Source of the DNA: Spongiibacter thalassae
Lineage (GTDB): Bacteria > Pseudomonadota > Gammaproteobacteria > Pseudomonadales > Spongiibacteraceae
NCBI RefSeq assembly: GCF_012272835.1
Contig: NZ_JAAWWK010000003.1
Coordinates: 310,001-374,000, forward strand
DNA: 64,000 bases
Direction of reading: 5' to 3'
The notes beneath the pieces were generated by a model. The model did no database searches, was not told where the DNA came from, and saw only the letters and a list, made by a program, of their open reading frames with translations. Both the position numbers and the translations under genes were made by a program. Positions 9,877 to 18,521 of this stretch are shown here, in pieces (the first letter of the stretch is position 1; every line of letters starts with the position of its first letter).

Positions 9877-10890
9877 TCATCCTCGTTTGCGGCGATAGTC
9901 TGTGGGGGTCAGTGTGGTCCACTGGCGAAAACTGCGAGTAAAGGCGCTCTGTTCGGAATAGCCGAGCAGGGCCGCTATTTCGCTGAGCTGGAGTTGTGGG
10001 TCGTCAAGATAGTGTCGGGCGAGCTGTTCTCGGCTCGCCCTTAACAATTCGCGAAAACTACTACCTTCGGCGTGCAGCTTACGCTGTAGATGGCGTGGTG
10101 ACAGGTGTAGTCGCGCGGCAACCGCTTCCGCGCTGCAATGGCCGGTGGGCAGCGTTTGCTGGATAAGCTGCATGACTTCGCCGAGCAAGCCAGAGGTGTT
10201 CTCGTCGGGAAGTTGTTTCAGCAGCTCCTGGGCCTGGGCTTCCAGCACCGCTGCCAGATCCGGGTTGGCCGAATCCAGAGTCTGCTCCAGCACCGCCATG
10301 GGGAACACCAGGCGAGTTGCGCTTTGGTCAAAGTTAACCTCACAGCCAAACCATTCTTCATAGGGCACAATGTCCTGTGGTCTGGGATTGATAAAGTCGA
10401 CGCGCTGTGGACTAAGCCGAGGCTGATTACACATATTCCGGCAAAATTGCAGCAGCGCGACGATGGCGGTCTCGTCTACCAGGGGCCCGGGGCGCCCCAT
10501 TTCGCTACCCCAGCTCAGGGTGACGTAGTCGCGATCAAACTGCCGATGCATAGGGTTCACGTCGTAAATTAACCGTTGGTAATGCTCCAGACGCTCCAGC
10601 GCCGCACCGAGATTGCCACAGGCAAGGATAACGTAGCCCATAATGCCCAGGTGTCGCGGACTGATGCTCTGTCCCAGATGCAAGCCCAGCAAGGGGTCGT
10701 CGAGCTGCCGCGCGGCGCGCTGTAACAGCTGGCTCCATTCAAACACCGGAAAGCGGCCCGGTCGGGCGGAGGTGGCCGGGCGTTTTTGACCGAGTGCCCG
10801 TTCACCATCGAGCCCACGTTCCGCCAGGTAGTCATAGAGCAGATGGACGTAGCTGGAGGGTATTGCTGAGCGTTCCAGGTAACGATTCAC
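9877..10890 (-). CDS. AraC-family transcriptional regulator (Arabinose_bd type)
   Basis: DNA-binding regulator with an N-terminal ligand domain of the 'arabinose-binding' type and two C-terminal helix-turn-helix motifs (LHLSPRHLQRKLHAEG and IAALLGYSEQSAFTRSFRQW). It is about 337 residues from GTG 10890, which has GGGA seven bases upstream. The frame is open further, to a TTG at 10947, but a TATAAT box on the same strand (10927-10932) would lie inside that extension, so the shorter start is preferred. Divergent from, and about 107 bases from, the desaturase-family gene, which it may control. Relatives often respond to fatty acids or sterol-like ligands; the ligand here is unknown. Confidence 0.88.
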   Translation of the reverse strand: MNRYLERSAIPSSYVHLLYDYLAERGLDGERALGQKRPATSARPGRFPVFEWSQLLQRAARQLDDPLLGLHLGQSISPRHLGIMGYVILACGNLGAALERLEHYQRLIYDVNPMHRQFDRDYVTLSWGSEMGRPGPLVDETAIVALLQFCRNMCNQPRLSPQRVDFINPRPQDIVPYEEWFGCEVNFDQSATRLVFPMAVLEQTLDSANPDLAAVLEAQAQELLKQLPDENTSGLLGEVMQLIQQTLPTGHCSAEAVAARLHLSPRHLQRKLHAEGSSFRELLRASREQLARHYLDDPQLQLSEIAALLGYSEQSAFTRSFRQWTTLTPTDYRRKRG

Positions 10891-10997
10891 AGGGCTTTCC
10901 CGATAAAGTATGTCCGAAATTGTCAAATTATAGTCGGCATCTGTCAATCATCCTGTGCAGCGACCGGCGATACTGACGCTATCACAGGAGAAAAATA

Positions 10998-11942
10998 ATG
11001 TTTAACGAGATGATAGCCACTGTCGAAGCCCTGTGGGGGCCCCATATCGACTGGAAGCAGCTGGTGCTAATGGCGGCGACACCGGTGTTTTTAATCGCAT
11101 TTTTCGGGGAGTACCTGATTCGTCAACGCCGCGGAGCAGGCCACCCCATGTGGCGGCAATTTGAGTTGAGAGAAATACTGACCAATCTGGGCCTGGGCGG
11201 AAGTTACCAGTTGTTGGAGTTTGCGATTCATTTCTTCGTCACGGGCGCTATTGTGCTGTGGATATACCAGTTCCGATTATTTGATATCGAACTTACCGCC
11301 TATACCGCACTACCGCTCTTCCTGTTGATGGAGTTTTGCTACTACTGGTTCCACCGGGGCAGCCACCGCATTCGTTGGTTTTGGAGTGCCCATGTGGTGC
11401 ACCATTCCAGCGAAACCATGAATATGACAACGGCGATGCGTCAAAGCCTGCTGTACTCCATTACTGGCTGGTGGCTGTTTTTTATGCCGATGGTGCTCCT
11501 TGGTGTACATCCGGCAGCGGTATTCTTCCTTTATGCGCTGAATCTCTGCTACCAGTTCTTTATCCATACCGAAGCGGTTGATCGACTGCCAAAATGGTGT
11601 GAGTGGCTGATGAATACCCCCAGCCATCATCGAGTGCACCACGGTCGCAACCCGGAGTATATCGATCGAAACTATGGTGGAGTGGTGATCATTTTCGATC
11701 GTCTGTTTGGTACTTTCGTCGCAGAAGACCGGCTGAACAATCCTGTGGACTACGGCATTGTCGATCAGATTCGCAGCCATAACATCGTCACGCTGAATAC
11801 CCATGAATTTCTTGCGATGTGGCGGTCTGTCGCTGCAGCGCCGGGGTTTACCGCGGGGCTAAAGGTGTTACTGGGACCGCCAAAAAACCGTGCAGAGGCA
11901 CAGGAAACCCGTCGAGGATTTACAGAAACAGCCGGCCAATAA
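10998..11942 (+). CDS. Sterol desaturase / fatty acid hydroxylase family protein
   Basis: Integral membrane di-iron enzyme of 314 residues with the His clusters of the family: FHRGSHR (about 115-121), HVVHHSSE (about 130-137) and HHRVHHGRN (about 213-221). Several hydrophobic segments flank them. Family members hydroxylate or desaturate lipid chains or sterols using O2; the substrate cannot be told. GGAG sits 8 bases before the ATG. Its last 23 bases overlap convergently with the end of rsmE. The divergent AraC regulator next door is the obvious candidate regulator. Confidence 0.88.
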   Translation: MFNEMIATVEALWGPHIDWKQLVLMAATPVFLIAFFGEYLIRQRRGAGHPMWRQFELREILTNLGLGGSYQLLEFAIHFFVTGAIVLWIYQFRLFDIELTAYTALPLFLLMEFCYYWFHRGSHRIRWFWSAHVVHHSSETMNMTTAMRQSLLYSITGWWLFFMPMVLLGVHPAAVFFLYALNLCYQFFIHTEAVDRLPKWCEWLMNTPSHHRVHHGRNPEYIDRNYGGVVIIFDRLFGTFVAEDRLNNPVDYGIVDQIRSHNIVTLNTHEFLAMWRSVAAAPGFTAGLKVLLGPPKNRAEAQETRRGFTETAGQ

Positions 11943-12630
11943 TCGCCGATACGGCGGTTTCGACTTTTAGAATTCGGGGGCCAAGGGTGAAGCTTTGCAG
12001 ACCCGCTGCCTCCAGTTTTTCCAGTTCATAGGGAATAAATCCGCCTTCGGGGCCAATCGCCAGCAGACAGTTGCCGGTGATGCCGGTCGGTGCCGTGGCG
12101 GCACTGTAGGGATGTGCGAGCAGCCCGGTTTTGCCGCTTAACAGCGCCGGCAGTCGGTCTTCCACAAAGGGCTTGAACCCCCGCGCTCGTTGCAGCTCCG
12201 GCAGTATCGTATCGCCGCTTTGTTCCAGACCCTCAATCATGGCGGCGTGAAGATGGGCCTCATCAACCAGGGGGCTTTGCCAGTAGCTTTTATCTACCCG
12301 CTGGCTGTTCAACAGTATTATTCGGCTGACGCCAAGTTCCGTTGCTGCGCGCAGGGTGCGGCGGGCCATTTTGGGTCGGGGCAGGGCGAGTAGCAGGGTC
12401 AGCGGCAATTTGGCAGGGGGAGGGGTGTCGAGGGTCACCCGCAGGCTAACCGCATCAGTGCTGATATCGGTGATCTGCCCTCGGCCGGTGTCGCCACCCA
12501 ACAAGCCGCAGCGCAGTGGGTCGCCCACCTTGGCGCGCAATACCTTGATGATGTGCCGGGCGCGAAACCCGGACACTCTGACGCTGTCACCGCTCAGGAA
12601 ATCCTCCGGTGTCAGTAACAGCAGATTCAT
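11920..12630 (-). CDS. rsmE: 16S rRNA (uracil(1498)-N3)-methyltransferase
   Basis: SPOUT-class methyltransferase that makes m3U1498 in 16S rRNA. 236 residues: an N-terminal PUA-like domain (about 1-70) and the knotted methyltransferase fold with the conserved SAM-binding block LLAIGPEGGF near residue 190 and a C-terminal LGPRILKVETA. The ATG at 12630 overlaps the stop of rimO by one base, so the two are translationally coupled. An upstream in-frame start at 12648 is inside rimO and less likely. The 3' end overlaps the sterol-desaturase gene by 23 bases on the opposite strand. Confidence 0.95.
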   Translation of the reverse strand: MNLLLLTPEDFLSGDSVRVSGFRARHIIKVLRAKVGDPLRCGLLGGDTGRGQITDISTDAVSLRVTLDTPPPAKLPLTLLLALPRPKMARRTLRAATELGVSRIILLNSQRVDKSYWQSPLVDEAHLHAAMIEGLEQSGDTILPELQRARGFKPFVEDRLPALLSGKTGLLAHPYSAATAPTGITGNCLLAIGPEGGFIPYELEKLEAAGLQSFTLGPRILKVETAVSAIIGRLFL

Positions 12631-13982
12631 CAGGCGGGTTCGGCCCACAAGTCGTAGTCATCGGCACCGATAATATTGACGATCAGCGCATCGCCGGGCT
12701 GAACGTCGGTAAAGCCATCCAGATAAACTTTGCCGTCGATTTCGGGCGCATCGGCAATACTGCGGCCGATCGCACCTTCCTCGTCAACGTGGTCGATCAG
12801 TATTTCTTCCTGGCCACCGATGCGCTGCTGCAATCGCTGCGCGGAGATTTCCTGTGCCACCGCCATAAACCGCTCCCAGCGGTCCTTTTTGATGTCATCG
12901 GGAACCGGGTCGCTCAAATCGTTGGCGGTAGCGCCCTCAACCGGGGAATATTCAAAGCAGCCAACCCGATCGAGCTGGGCCTCGCGCAGCCAATCCAGCA
13001 GGATTTGAAAGTCTTCTTCTGTCTCACCGGGAAAGCCCACAATAAAGGTCGAGCGGATGATTAAATCGGGGCAGATCTCCCGCCATTTTTTAATCCGCTC
13101 CAGAGTTTTTTCCTGGTGAGCGGGGCGTTTCATCGCCTTCAGTACCTTAGGGCTGGCGTGCTGAAAGGGAATGTCGAGGTAGGGCAGAATCTTGCCCTCG
13201 GCCATCAGCGGAATCACATTATCGACATGGGGGTAGGGGTACACATAGTGCAGGCGCACCCACACACCCATTTCGCCCAGGGCTTCGCACAATTCGAGCA
13301 TGCGACTTTTCACCGGGCGACCATTCCAGAATCCGGTGCGGTATTTGATGTCGACGCCATAGGCGCTGGTATCCTGCGACACTACAAGCAGTTCGCGCAC
13401 GCCGGCATTCACCAGGCGCTGGGCTTCTTCGAGTACGTCACCCACCGGACGGCTGACCAGGTCGCCGCGCATTGAGGGAATAATGCAGAAGCTGCAGCGG
13501 TGATTGCAGCCTTCGGAAATTTTCAAATACGCATAGTGGCGCGGGGTCAGTTTGATGCCCTGGGGAGGCACCAGATCGATAAAGGGATTGTGCTGCTGTG
13601 GCGCCGGTGCCCACTCGTGAACGGAGTTAACGACTTCCTCGTAAGCCGCCGGGCCGCTGACCGCCAGAACGTCAGGGTGTACAGCGCGAATCTTCGCGTC
13701 GTCCCCCATACAGCCGGTTACGATAACCTTGCCGTTTTCCTTAAGAGCCTCGCCGATCGCGTCCAATGATTCCTGTTTAGCGCTGTCGATAAACCCGCAG
13801 GTGTTCACCACGACCACGTCGGCGTCGTCATAGCTGGGGACAACATCGTAGCCCTCCATGCGCAGTTGGGTCAGGATGCGCTCGGAATCTACCAGGGCTT
13901 TCGGGCAACCAAGGCTGACGAAGCCGACTTTGGGGGCGGCAGCCGGTGAGGGGGTAGTGGGGTCAGCAGGGGTCGTGGCCAT
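12630..13982 (-). CDS. rimO: Ribosomal protein S12 methylthiotransferase
   Basis: Radical-SAM methylthiotransferase that modifies Asp88 of ribosomal protein S12. 450 residues in the canonical order: UPF0004 domain with cluster-binding Cys ([29 protein letters not shown]), radical-SAM domain with CX3CX2C ([12 protein letters not shown]), and a C-terminal TRAM domain. An Ala/Pro/Thr-rich extension of about 18 residues precedes the conserved start. It is upstream of and coupled to rsmE. The 264-base gap to the next gene on the right (13983-14246) holds nothing I can name. Confidence 0.97.
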   Translation of the reverse strand: MATTPADPTTPSPAAAPKVGFVSLGCPKALVDSERILTQLRMEGYDVVPSYDDADVVVVNTCGFIDSAKQESLDAIGEALKENGKVIVTGCMGDDAKIRAVHPDVLAVSGPAAYEEVVNSVHEWAPAPQQHNPFIDLVPPQGIKLTPRHYAYLKISEGCNHRCSFCIIPSMRGDLVSRPVGDVLEEAQRLVNAGVRELLVVSQDTSAYGVDIKYRTGFWNGRPVKSRMLELCEALGEMGVWVRLHYVYPYPHVDNVIPLMAEGKILPYLDIPFQHASPKVLKAMKRPAHQEKTLERIKKWREICPDLIIRSTFIVGFPGETEEDFQILLDWLREAQLDRVGCFEYSPVEGATANDLSDPVPDDIKKDRWERFMAVAQEISAQRLQQRIGGQEEILIDHVDEEGAIGRSIADAPEIDGKVYLDGFTDVQPGDALIVNIIGADDYDLWAEPA

Positions 13983-14246
13983 GGCAATCTCGATAAGTCA
14001 GCGAACCGCGCATTCTACCTGAATCCAGACGACAGAACACGGGTTCCGGGGCAACAAGCCCGTGGCTCGGCTAAAATAATGCTATTCAGTCGCAACACTG
14101 ACTTGTATGTTGTGGAGTGGGATGCACAGCACGTCGCTTGATCGGATTGAACGATTCACTGCGTAAACACCGTGCCGCTCTTATTTGGGTAAATGGCAGG
14201 GGCTTGTGGGGAAACCCTGAGTCGTTGGCTGTTGGGAGAAAATAAT

Positions 14247-15026
14247 ATGTTTAAAAAAATCGCCACCGTTGCATTGGGGGCCGGACTGATCTCGGGTCCG
14301 GCCTTGGCTGACGCAACCGGCTGTGGGGACGCCTGTGCCAATAATGGGCTTTGGGGGAGCGCCTATGTGGAACAGAATATCCGTTATCTTGACCGCTTTC
14401 CCGATCTGATGCCCGCAGGCTATAAGTTGGGCCTGGGTACGGCGACCGCCAGGGAGCGCTTTGGCAGTGACCGCCCGATTTTTGGCCTACTGCCCCCCAC
14501 TGCGGTGCTACTGCGCGGTGAGCATATTAGTGCCGCAAGTTTCGGCAAGGGGATGATTGAGGCCGAGTTGGCGTATCGTCTAAAACGCCGTGTCGACCAG
14601 CCGGTGGCGAGTGTCGCCGAGCTTCGCAGCCTGGTAGACCTTGTCGCACCCTGCTTCGAGCTACCTGACCTCGCCCCGCTGGGCAGCGAGCCGGGAGTAT
14701 TTGAGCTGGTGGCCGGCAGCGTTGCGGCAAGCCGGTTTTATATTGGCGCCGGTGTGCCGGTTAGTACGGTAGATCTGGATGGCATTCGTGTGCGCTTGTC
14801 CTACGACGGCGACACGTTGGCAGATGATAAAGCATCGTCGGTGATGGGCGGTCAATGGCAGGCATTACTGGCACTGATTAACAACCGCGTCGCCTCGGGC
14901 TGGTCGATTGATCCGGAGCAATGGTTATTGACCGGCGCTATCGGAGGCATGTACCCGTTGAAGGAGGGGGTGTACAAGGCGAAATTTGACGGTCTTGGCA
15001 AGCTTAAACTGGAGGTTGCTGAGTAA
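14247..15026 (+). CDS. Secreted MhpD/fumarylacetoacetase-like protein
   Basis: 259-residue protein that resembles 2-keto-4-pentenoate hydratases (MhpD, XylJ). IEAELAY aligns with the metal-binding E-x-E of that family, and LTGAIGGMYPLKEGVYKAKFDGLG aligns (in shorter blocks) with the C-terminal strand-turn around LTGAL. Unlike those cytosolic enzymes, it starts with a signal peptide (MFKKIA, hydrophobic core, cleavage near ALADA) followed by a Cys pair (GCGDACAN), so a periplasmic location is likely. ATG 14247 has GGGAGA 7 bases upstream. No aromatic meta-cleavage genes are nearby. Substrate unknown; it may bind rather than convert its ligand. Confidence 0.72.
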   Translation: MFKKIATVALGAGLISGPALADATGCGDACANNGLWGSAYVEQNIRYLDRFPDLMPAGYKLGLGTATARERFGSDRPIFGLLPPTAVLLRGEHISAASFGKGMIEAELAYRLKRRVDQPVASVAELRSLVDLVAPCFELPDLAPLGSEPGVFELVAGSVAASRFYIGAGVPVSTVDLDGIRVRLSYDGDTLADDKASSVMGGQWQALLALINNRVASGWSIDPEQWLLTGAIGGMYPLKEGVYKAKFDGLGKLKLEVAE

Positions 15027-15034
15027 AGAGGTAT

Positions 15035-15544
15035 TCAGGCAAGCAGGAGGTGGTTGTCGGCAGTATGGCGGCACACCATACCGCGATCCCGCAGGACCTT
15101 GATTAAGCTTTCGCAGTCGTCCCTGGGCAGAAAACGGCCAAGGGGTATTTCCTGCCCATGGTGATAAAGAGCCAGCGGCGGTGCATCCCAGGGGTGAGGC
15201 TGGCGCCCGATCAGAAGCCGGGTTTCCCGAAAGTTAGCGCACCACCGGGAGTGATGGTAACGGGTGTGCAGTGAGACGGCGATGTGCTCGTCCTGAATCA
15301 GTAACTCTTCGCGGGTTTGTAACGCAATGCAGACCTTGCGTAGCAACAGGTAAAGCAGCGCAAGCTCTGCCGCGAAGAGAAGCACCACGGGCCATGCCCC
15401 CAGTGTAAAAAAACGCCAGGCGGCGATGCTGTAAATCACACCGAACAGGGTAACGATCGCTTTATTCGTAGACCAGGATGAAGATTGGTTGGGCTGCAGA
15501 CAGATGTGCAGTGTTGCGCCCTTTACTGTGCTGGCAATCATCAC
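15035..15544 (-). CDS. DUF2244 domain-containing membrane protein
   Basis: 169-residue protein with two adjacent membrane segments (about 30-70) followed by a cytosolic beta-rich part, as in the DUF2244 family. Typical end motif: IPLGRFLPRDDCESLIKVLR. Members are common in proteobacteria, often near cytochrome oxidase genes, but have no assigned function. It is convergent with the secreted MhpD-like gene (8-base gap) and follows the diguanylate cyclase on the same strand after 77 bases; membership of that operon is possible but not supported by tight spacing. Confidence 0.75.
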   Translation of the reverse strand: MMIASTVKGATLHICLQPNQSSSWSTNKAIVTLFGVIYSIAAWRFFTLGAWPVVLLFAAELALLYLLLRKVCIALQTREELLIQDEHIAVSLHTRYHHSRWCANFRETRLLIGRQPHPWDAPPLALYHHGQEIPLGRFLPRDDCESLIKVLRDRGMVCRHTADNHLLLA

Positions 15545-15621
15545 ACTCCCTCCGGAAGCCGCTGACCTTGTCTTTCAGTGTAGTCAGCTTGAGGTTGCCC
15601 CGCAATCACCCGCCTAAAAGA

Positions 15622-17235
15622 CTATACGACTTTAAATACCGGGGGAGGTGTCTGGTATACGCAGTAACGGTTTTTGCCGCCTTTTTTCGCCTTATACATC
15701 GCCTCATCGGCCTCTTTCAGAATCTGGCCGCTGACAGTCTGTAGTTCTTGCGGCGATTGCGGAGGGTAGATATTCACATATTGCCGTATACCGATACTGC
15801 AGCCGATATTCATTGTGTTGCCATTAAAGACAAAGTCCTGACGCAGGGCCTTGCAAATATTGCTGGCGATATTTTCGCTTACCGCGGTGCTGTGAATGTT
15901 TTCCAGCACTATGACGAACTCGTCGCCACCGAAACGGGCAACCATGTCATTTTCGCGTATATTCGCGCGGAAGCGACGAGCGGCCTCTTTCAGAATGTAG
16001 TCCCCGGCGTCGTGGCCTATGGTGTCGTTAATGGCCTTGAAGCCGTCCAGGTCTATGAATAACACACTCAGCTCGTCACCGCTGTCGCGGCGTAAAATGC
16101 TTTGGAAGTGCTCCATAAAATAACTGCGATTCGGCAGGGTCGTGAGTGCATCGTGCCGGGCCTTGTGGTGTATTTCAGAGTTGTCCTTTTTGTGGGCGGC
16201 GATCTCGGCGTGTAGCCCTCGAGTGCGGAAGGTCATCAGAATTACCAAAATGCTGATGACTGCGGCAATCTTGATCGACAGGTGAATAATGTTTTCGGCG
16301 TTGCCGATTTGACGGGCCAGGTCGGCGTTGCTTTCCTGGATGCGGGCTTTTTGCGCCGCGACCAGCGCTTCCAACTCTCGGGTTAATGCCTTCAACTGGG
16401 GTGAAATTTTTTCCCGCATGAGCAAACTGTCATTACGCCATTTGGGACTGCCGTGCACGCTTAACGCCGTTTCGAGCTGTTGCTGATAGACCGGCAGCAG
16501 TTCGCTAAATTCGTCCAATAAATCTTCCTGGTCAATATCGAGTGTAGCGCGCTGTTGTTCGAGCACCGCAATCGCTTGCTGTACTCCTTCCATATACAGG
16601 TCAATATCGGCGAGGGCGGCGGCGTTGCGAAACGCCAGATAGTTGCGTACCTGGCTGACAACCATGGTCCAGCTAAAGCGAAGGTTATCGATAGGATTAA
16701 TTAACGAGGTTTGGCGGCTGCCCTCGGCGAAATGCAACATATCCATAAGGTGTTGGGCCATTTCTCCGCCGAGTGGCTCCAGCGAGTCGCTGGCAATACC
16801 GATAGCGGGCATATTTTTCTTTACATCGTCTGCCAGCTGAAGCATTTGTTGGTTATGTGCCTTTATGCTGTCGACATGACCGCGAATAGTCTCGAGACGC
16901 TGTGAGTCTTCGGCTTCCTCGTTTTGGCGGGTAAGCCGGATCAACTCGTCGAGGGTGTGATCAATATCCGCCACTTTTTCCTGATACAGGGCGATATTGT
17001 TGCTGTCCTGCTCCACCATGTAATTGCCGAGCACGCTTAGCCCATGATAAAAATGGGTGGTGAGCTGCATGGCATTCAGCATCTTCGGTTGATACTGCTC
17101 AGTCACTTTTTCCAGCTTTTGCTGGGTGGTGGAAAAGCTGACCAGGGAGATAAGAATCACCGACACCATTAGCGCCGACACGACGGCGAGTGCCATCCAG
17201 CGCTTGCCGGGAATAAGATGGGCATTGATTTTCAT
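15622..17235 (-). CDS. Membrane diguanylate cyclase with periplasmic helical sensor
   Basis: Makes c-di-GMP from two GTP. 537 residues: TM1 (12-34), a long helical periplasmic region (35-315, coiled-coil/four-helix-bundle type), TM2 (317-335), then a GGDEF domain. The active-site GGDEF is at 436-440 and intact, DLDGFKAINDT is present, and RxxD (R427, D430) five residues before it forms the inhibitory I-site. There is no EAL domain. ATG 17235 is preceded by GGGAG; the 33-residue upstream extension is not coding-like. It is last in a four-gene unit with cytochrome P460, cupredoxin and diheme peroxidase (26-base gap upstream), so the periplasmic sensor may read their redox state; this is inference. 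Confidence 0.93.
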   Translation of the reverse strand: MKINAHLIPGKRWMALAVVSALMVSVILISLVSFSTTQQKLEKVTEQYQPKMLNAMQLTTHFYHGLSVLGNYMVEQDSNNIALYQEKVADIDHTLDELIRLTRQNEEAEDSQRLETIRGHVDSIKAHNQQMLQLADDVKKNMPAIGIASDSLEPLGGEMAQHLMDMLHFAEGSRQTSLINPIDNLRFSWTMVVSQVRNYLAFRNAAALADIDLYMEGVQQAIAVLEQQRATLDIDQEDLLDEFSELLPVYQQQLETALSVHGSPKWRNDSLLMREKISPQLKALTRELEALVAAQKARIQESNADLARQIGNAENIIHLSIKIAAVISILVILMTFRTRGLHAEIAAHKKDNSEIHHKARHDALTTLPNRSYFMEHFQSILRRDSGDELSVLFIDLDGFKAINDTIGHDAGDYILKEAARRFRANIRENDMVARFGGDEFVIVLENIHSTAVSENIASNICKALRQDFVFNGNTMNIGCSIGIRQYVNIYPPQSPQELQTVSGQILKEADEAMYKAKKGGKNRYCVYQTPPPVFKVV

Positions 17236-17261
17236 CGCACAGCTCCCTCGCTTCGCCGAAT

Positions 17262-17858
17262 TTATTTCAAAGCGCTGAATACATGGGCGAAGACATAGTC
17301 TCGATCTGCTACGCTGCGGTGACAGGCACCACACTGCTGCTCAACGTAGGGCTTGCTTGCGGCGCCCTGAAGTAGCACGGTGCCGTCGGGGCCGAATTGC
17401 AGGTATTCCCAATCGCCGTTGGCGCTGTCATATCCCGCGGGCTTTTTTATCATTGCGGTAACACTGATCGCGGCATTCGGCTTGCCCTGTTTGCTGGCAA
17501 AATTTTCCTTGAGGATGACCGTGCCCTCGGGGTAGCTGCTGTACTCCGGGGTATTGTCGTCATCATCGGGGTCTTCGAACCAGGTGATGTATTGCAGGTA
17601 GTTTTCTTTGTAGACCTCCTGCCCGATATTGCTGTACAGAATAATAAATTGATTCCAGTGCAGCCCCGAGTATTCGAAGCCGCTGAGGCGTGCCCATGAG
17701 CTTCGGTAGTTGTCTGACAAGACGGTAGCCGAAGCGGGAATATCAAACATTTTATGGCTATAGGGCGGCAGCTCCCCCGCGTCCTCCTCAGCCTGTGCAG
17801 TACCGAACTGGACCAACAGCGACAGCGTCAAGGCAATGAATCCCGCACGACGTTTCAT
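17262..17858 (-). CDS. Cytochrome P460 family c-type heme protein
   Basis: 198-residue periplasmic protein with a signal peptide (1-23, cleavage after AQA). The single heme c site CGACH (C176, C179, H180) is near the C-terminus, as in cytochrome P460 and cytochrome c'-beta. Family blocks visible are YPEGTVILKENF (110-120), GYDSANGDWEYLQFGPDGT (142-160) and ADRDYVFAHVF. In ammonia oxidisers P460 oxidises hydroxylamine using a Lys-heme cross-link; K117 is a candidate but this cannot be proved by eye. c'-beta proteins bind NO instead. Its start overlaps the upstream cupredoxin gene by 4 bases (ATGA), so the two are coupled. Confidence 0.87.
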   Translation of the reverse strand: MKRRAGFIALTLSLLVQFGTAQAEEDAGELPPYSHKMFDIPASATVLSDNYRSSWARLSGFEYSGLHWNQFIILYSNIGQEVYKENYLQYITWFEDPDDDDNTPEYSSYPEGTVILKENFASKQGKPNAAISVTAMIKKPAGYDSANGDWEYLQFGPDGTVLLQGAASKPYVEQQCGACHRSVADRDYVFAHVFSALK

Positions 17859-18496
17859 TTCAAGCCCTCGGTGGTAAGGGTAATTTGCCCGCGGCGCTTG
17901 CTCTTTTTGGTAATGTCGATGGGAGCAGCTATCTGGCTGTCAAGATGCAGTTCCAGGTCGTCGTAACCGGGGATCAGCACTTTGATAGCACGGGTGTTAC
18001 TCGGTACGTCATTCAGGGTAAAGCGATAGGTCTGCTCGGTTTTATCCATTTCAATAACACTGAAATGCTCGCTGTTGATATTCGCGATGTAGGCACGCAT
18101 TTTCGGGTGAATCTTGCAGCCGATACGTATCAACGCGTCGTCCTGCCACGAGGCTTCCACTTCGCGGGTGCCGCCGGGGGACATCAAACCAACGTCAAAC
18201 CTGGCATTGTTTCGAATGTCATTGGCGTAAACGTTGTGATCCATGTTGTCGGAGTTCTTGAATACCACCGCTTTCCCTGGGGCGTTAACGGCGATTGCCG
18301 TGGTGAAGGTTTTATCGACTTGATCGATTTCTACTCGCTGACTGCCCTGGGATGACGAGGGGACAAAGACCAGCGCGCCATAGGGTGCCCGTTTATCAAA
18401 ACTCAGGGTGCCGTGAATACTTGCGGCGGTAGCTTGCCATGACATTGCCAGACCGATACCGGTCGCAGTAAACATTTTTAGTAGGGTGTTGCTCAT
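17855..18496 (-). CDS. Periplasmic cupredoxin-like copper protein
   Basis: 213 residues: signal peptide (1-24, QATA/A), then a cupredoxin-like fold. A complete type 1 copper set is visible: H87 in NMDHNVY, and C127, H130 and M133 in IGCKIHPKM (C-x2-H-x2-M). This resembles plastocyanin/MauL-type 'methylamine utilization' proteins found beside MauG-like peroxidases. A C-terminal part (about 145-213) adds a beta domain with NDVPSNTRAIKVLIPGYDDLEL and a Lys/Arg-rich tail. Likely an electron carrier between the diheme peroxidase and P460 or their partners. It sits 25 bases after the peroxidase gene and overlaps the P460 gene by 4 bases. Confidence 0.82.
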   Translation of the reverse strand: MSNTLLKMFTATGIGLAMSWQATAASIHGTLSFDKRAPYGALVFVPSSSQGSQRVEIDQVDKTFTTAIAVNAPGKAVVFKNSDNMDHNVYANDIRNNARFDVGLMSPGGTREVEASWQDDALIRIGCKIHPKMRAYIANINSEHFSVIEMDKTEQTYRFTLNDVPSNTRAIKVLIPGYDDLELHLDSQIAAPIDITKKSKRRGQITLTTEGLK

Positions 18497-18521
18497 AGAT
18501 ATCTCTCTTTAACGCGACTAT

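Noticed and set aside
10949-10989. CCTGTG/CACAGG arms between the AraC and desaturase genes
   Set aside because: One arm is part of the desaturase ribosome-binding site, so the symmetry is probably accidental.
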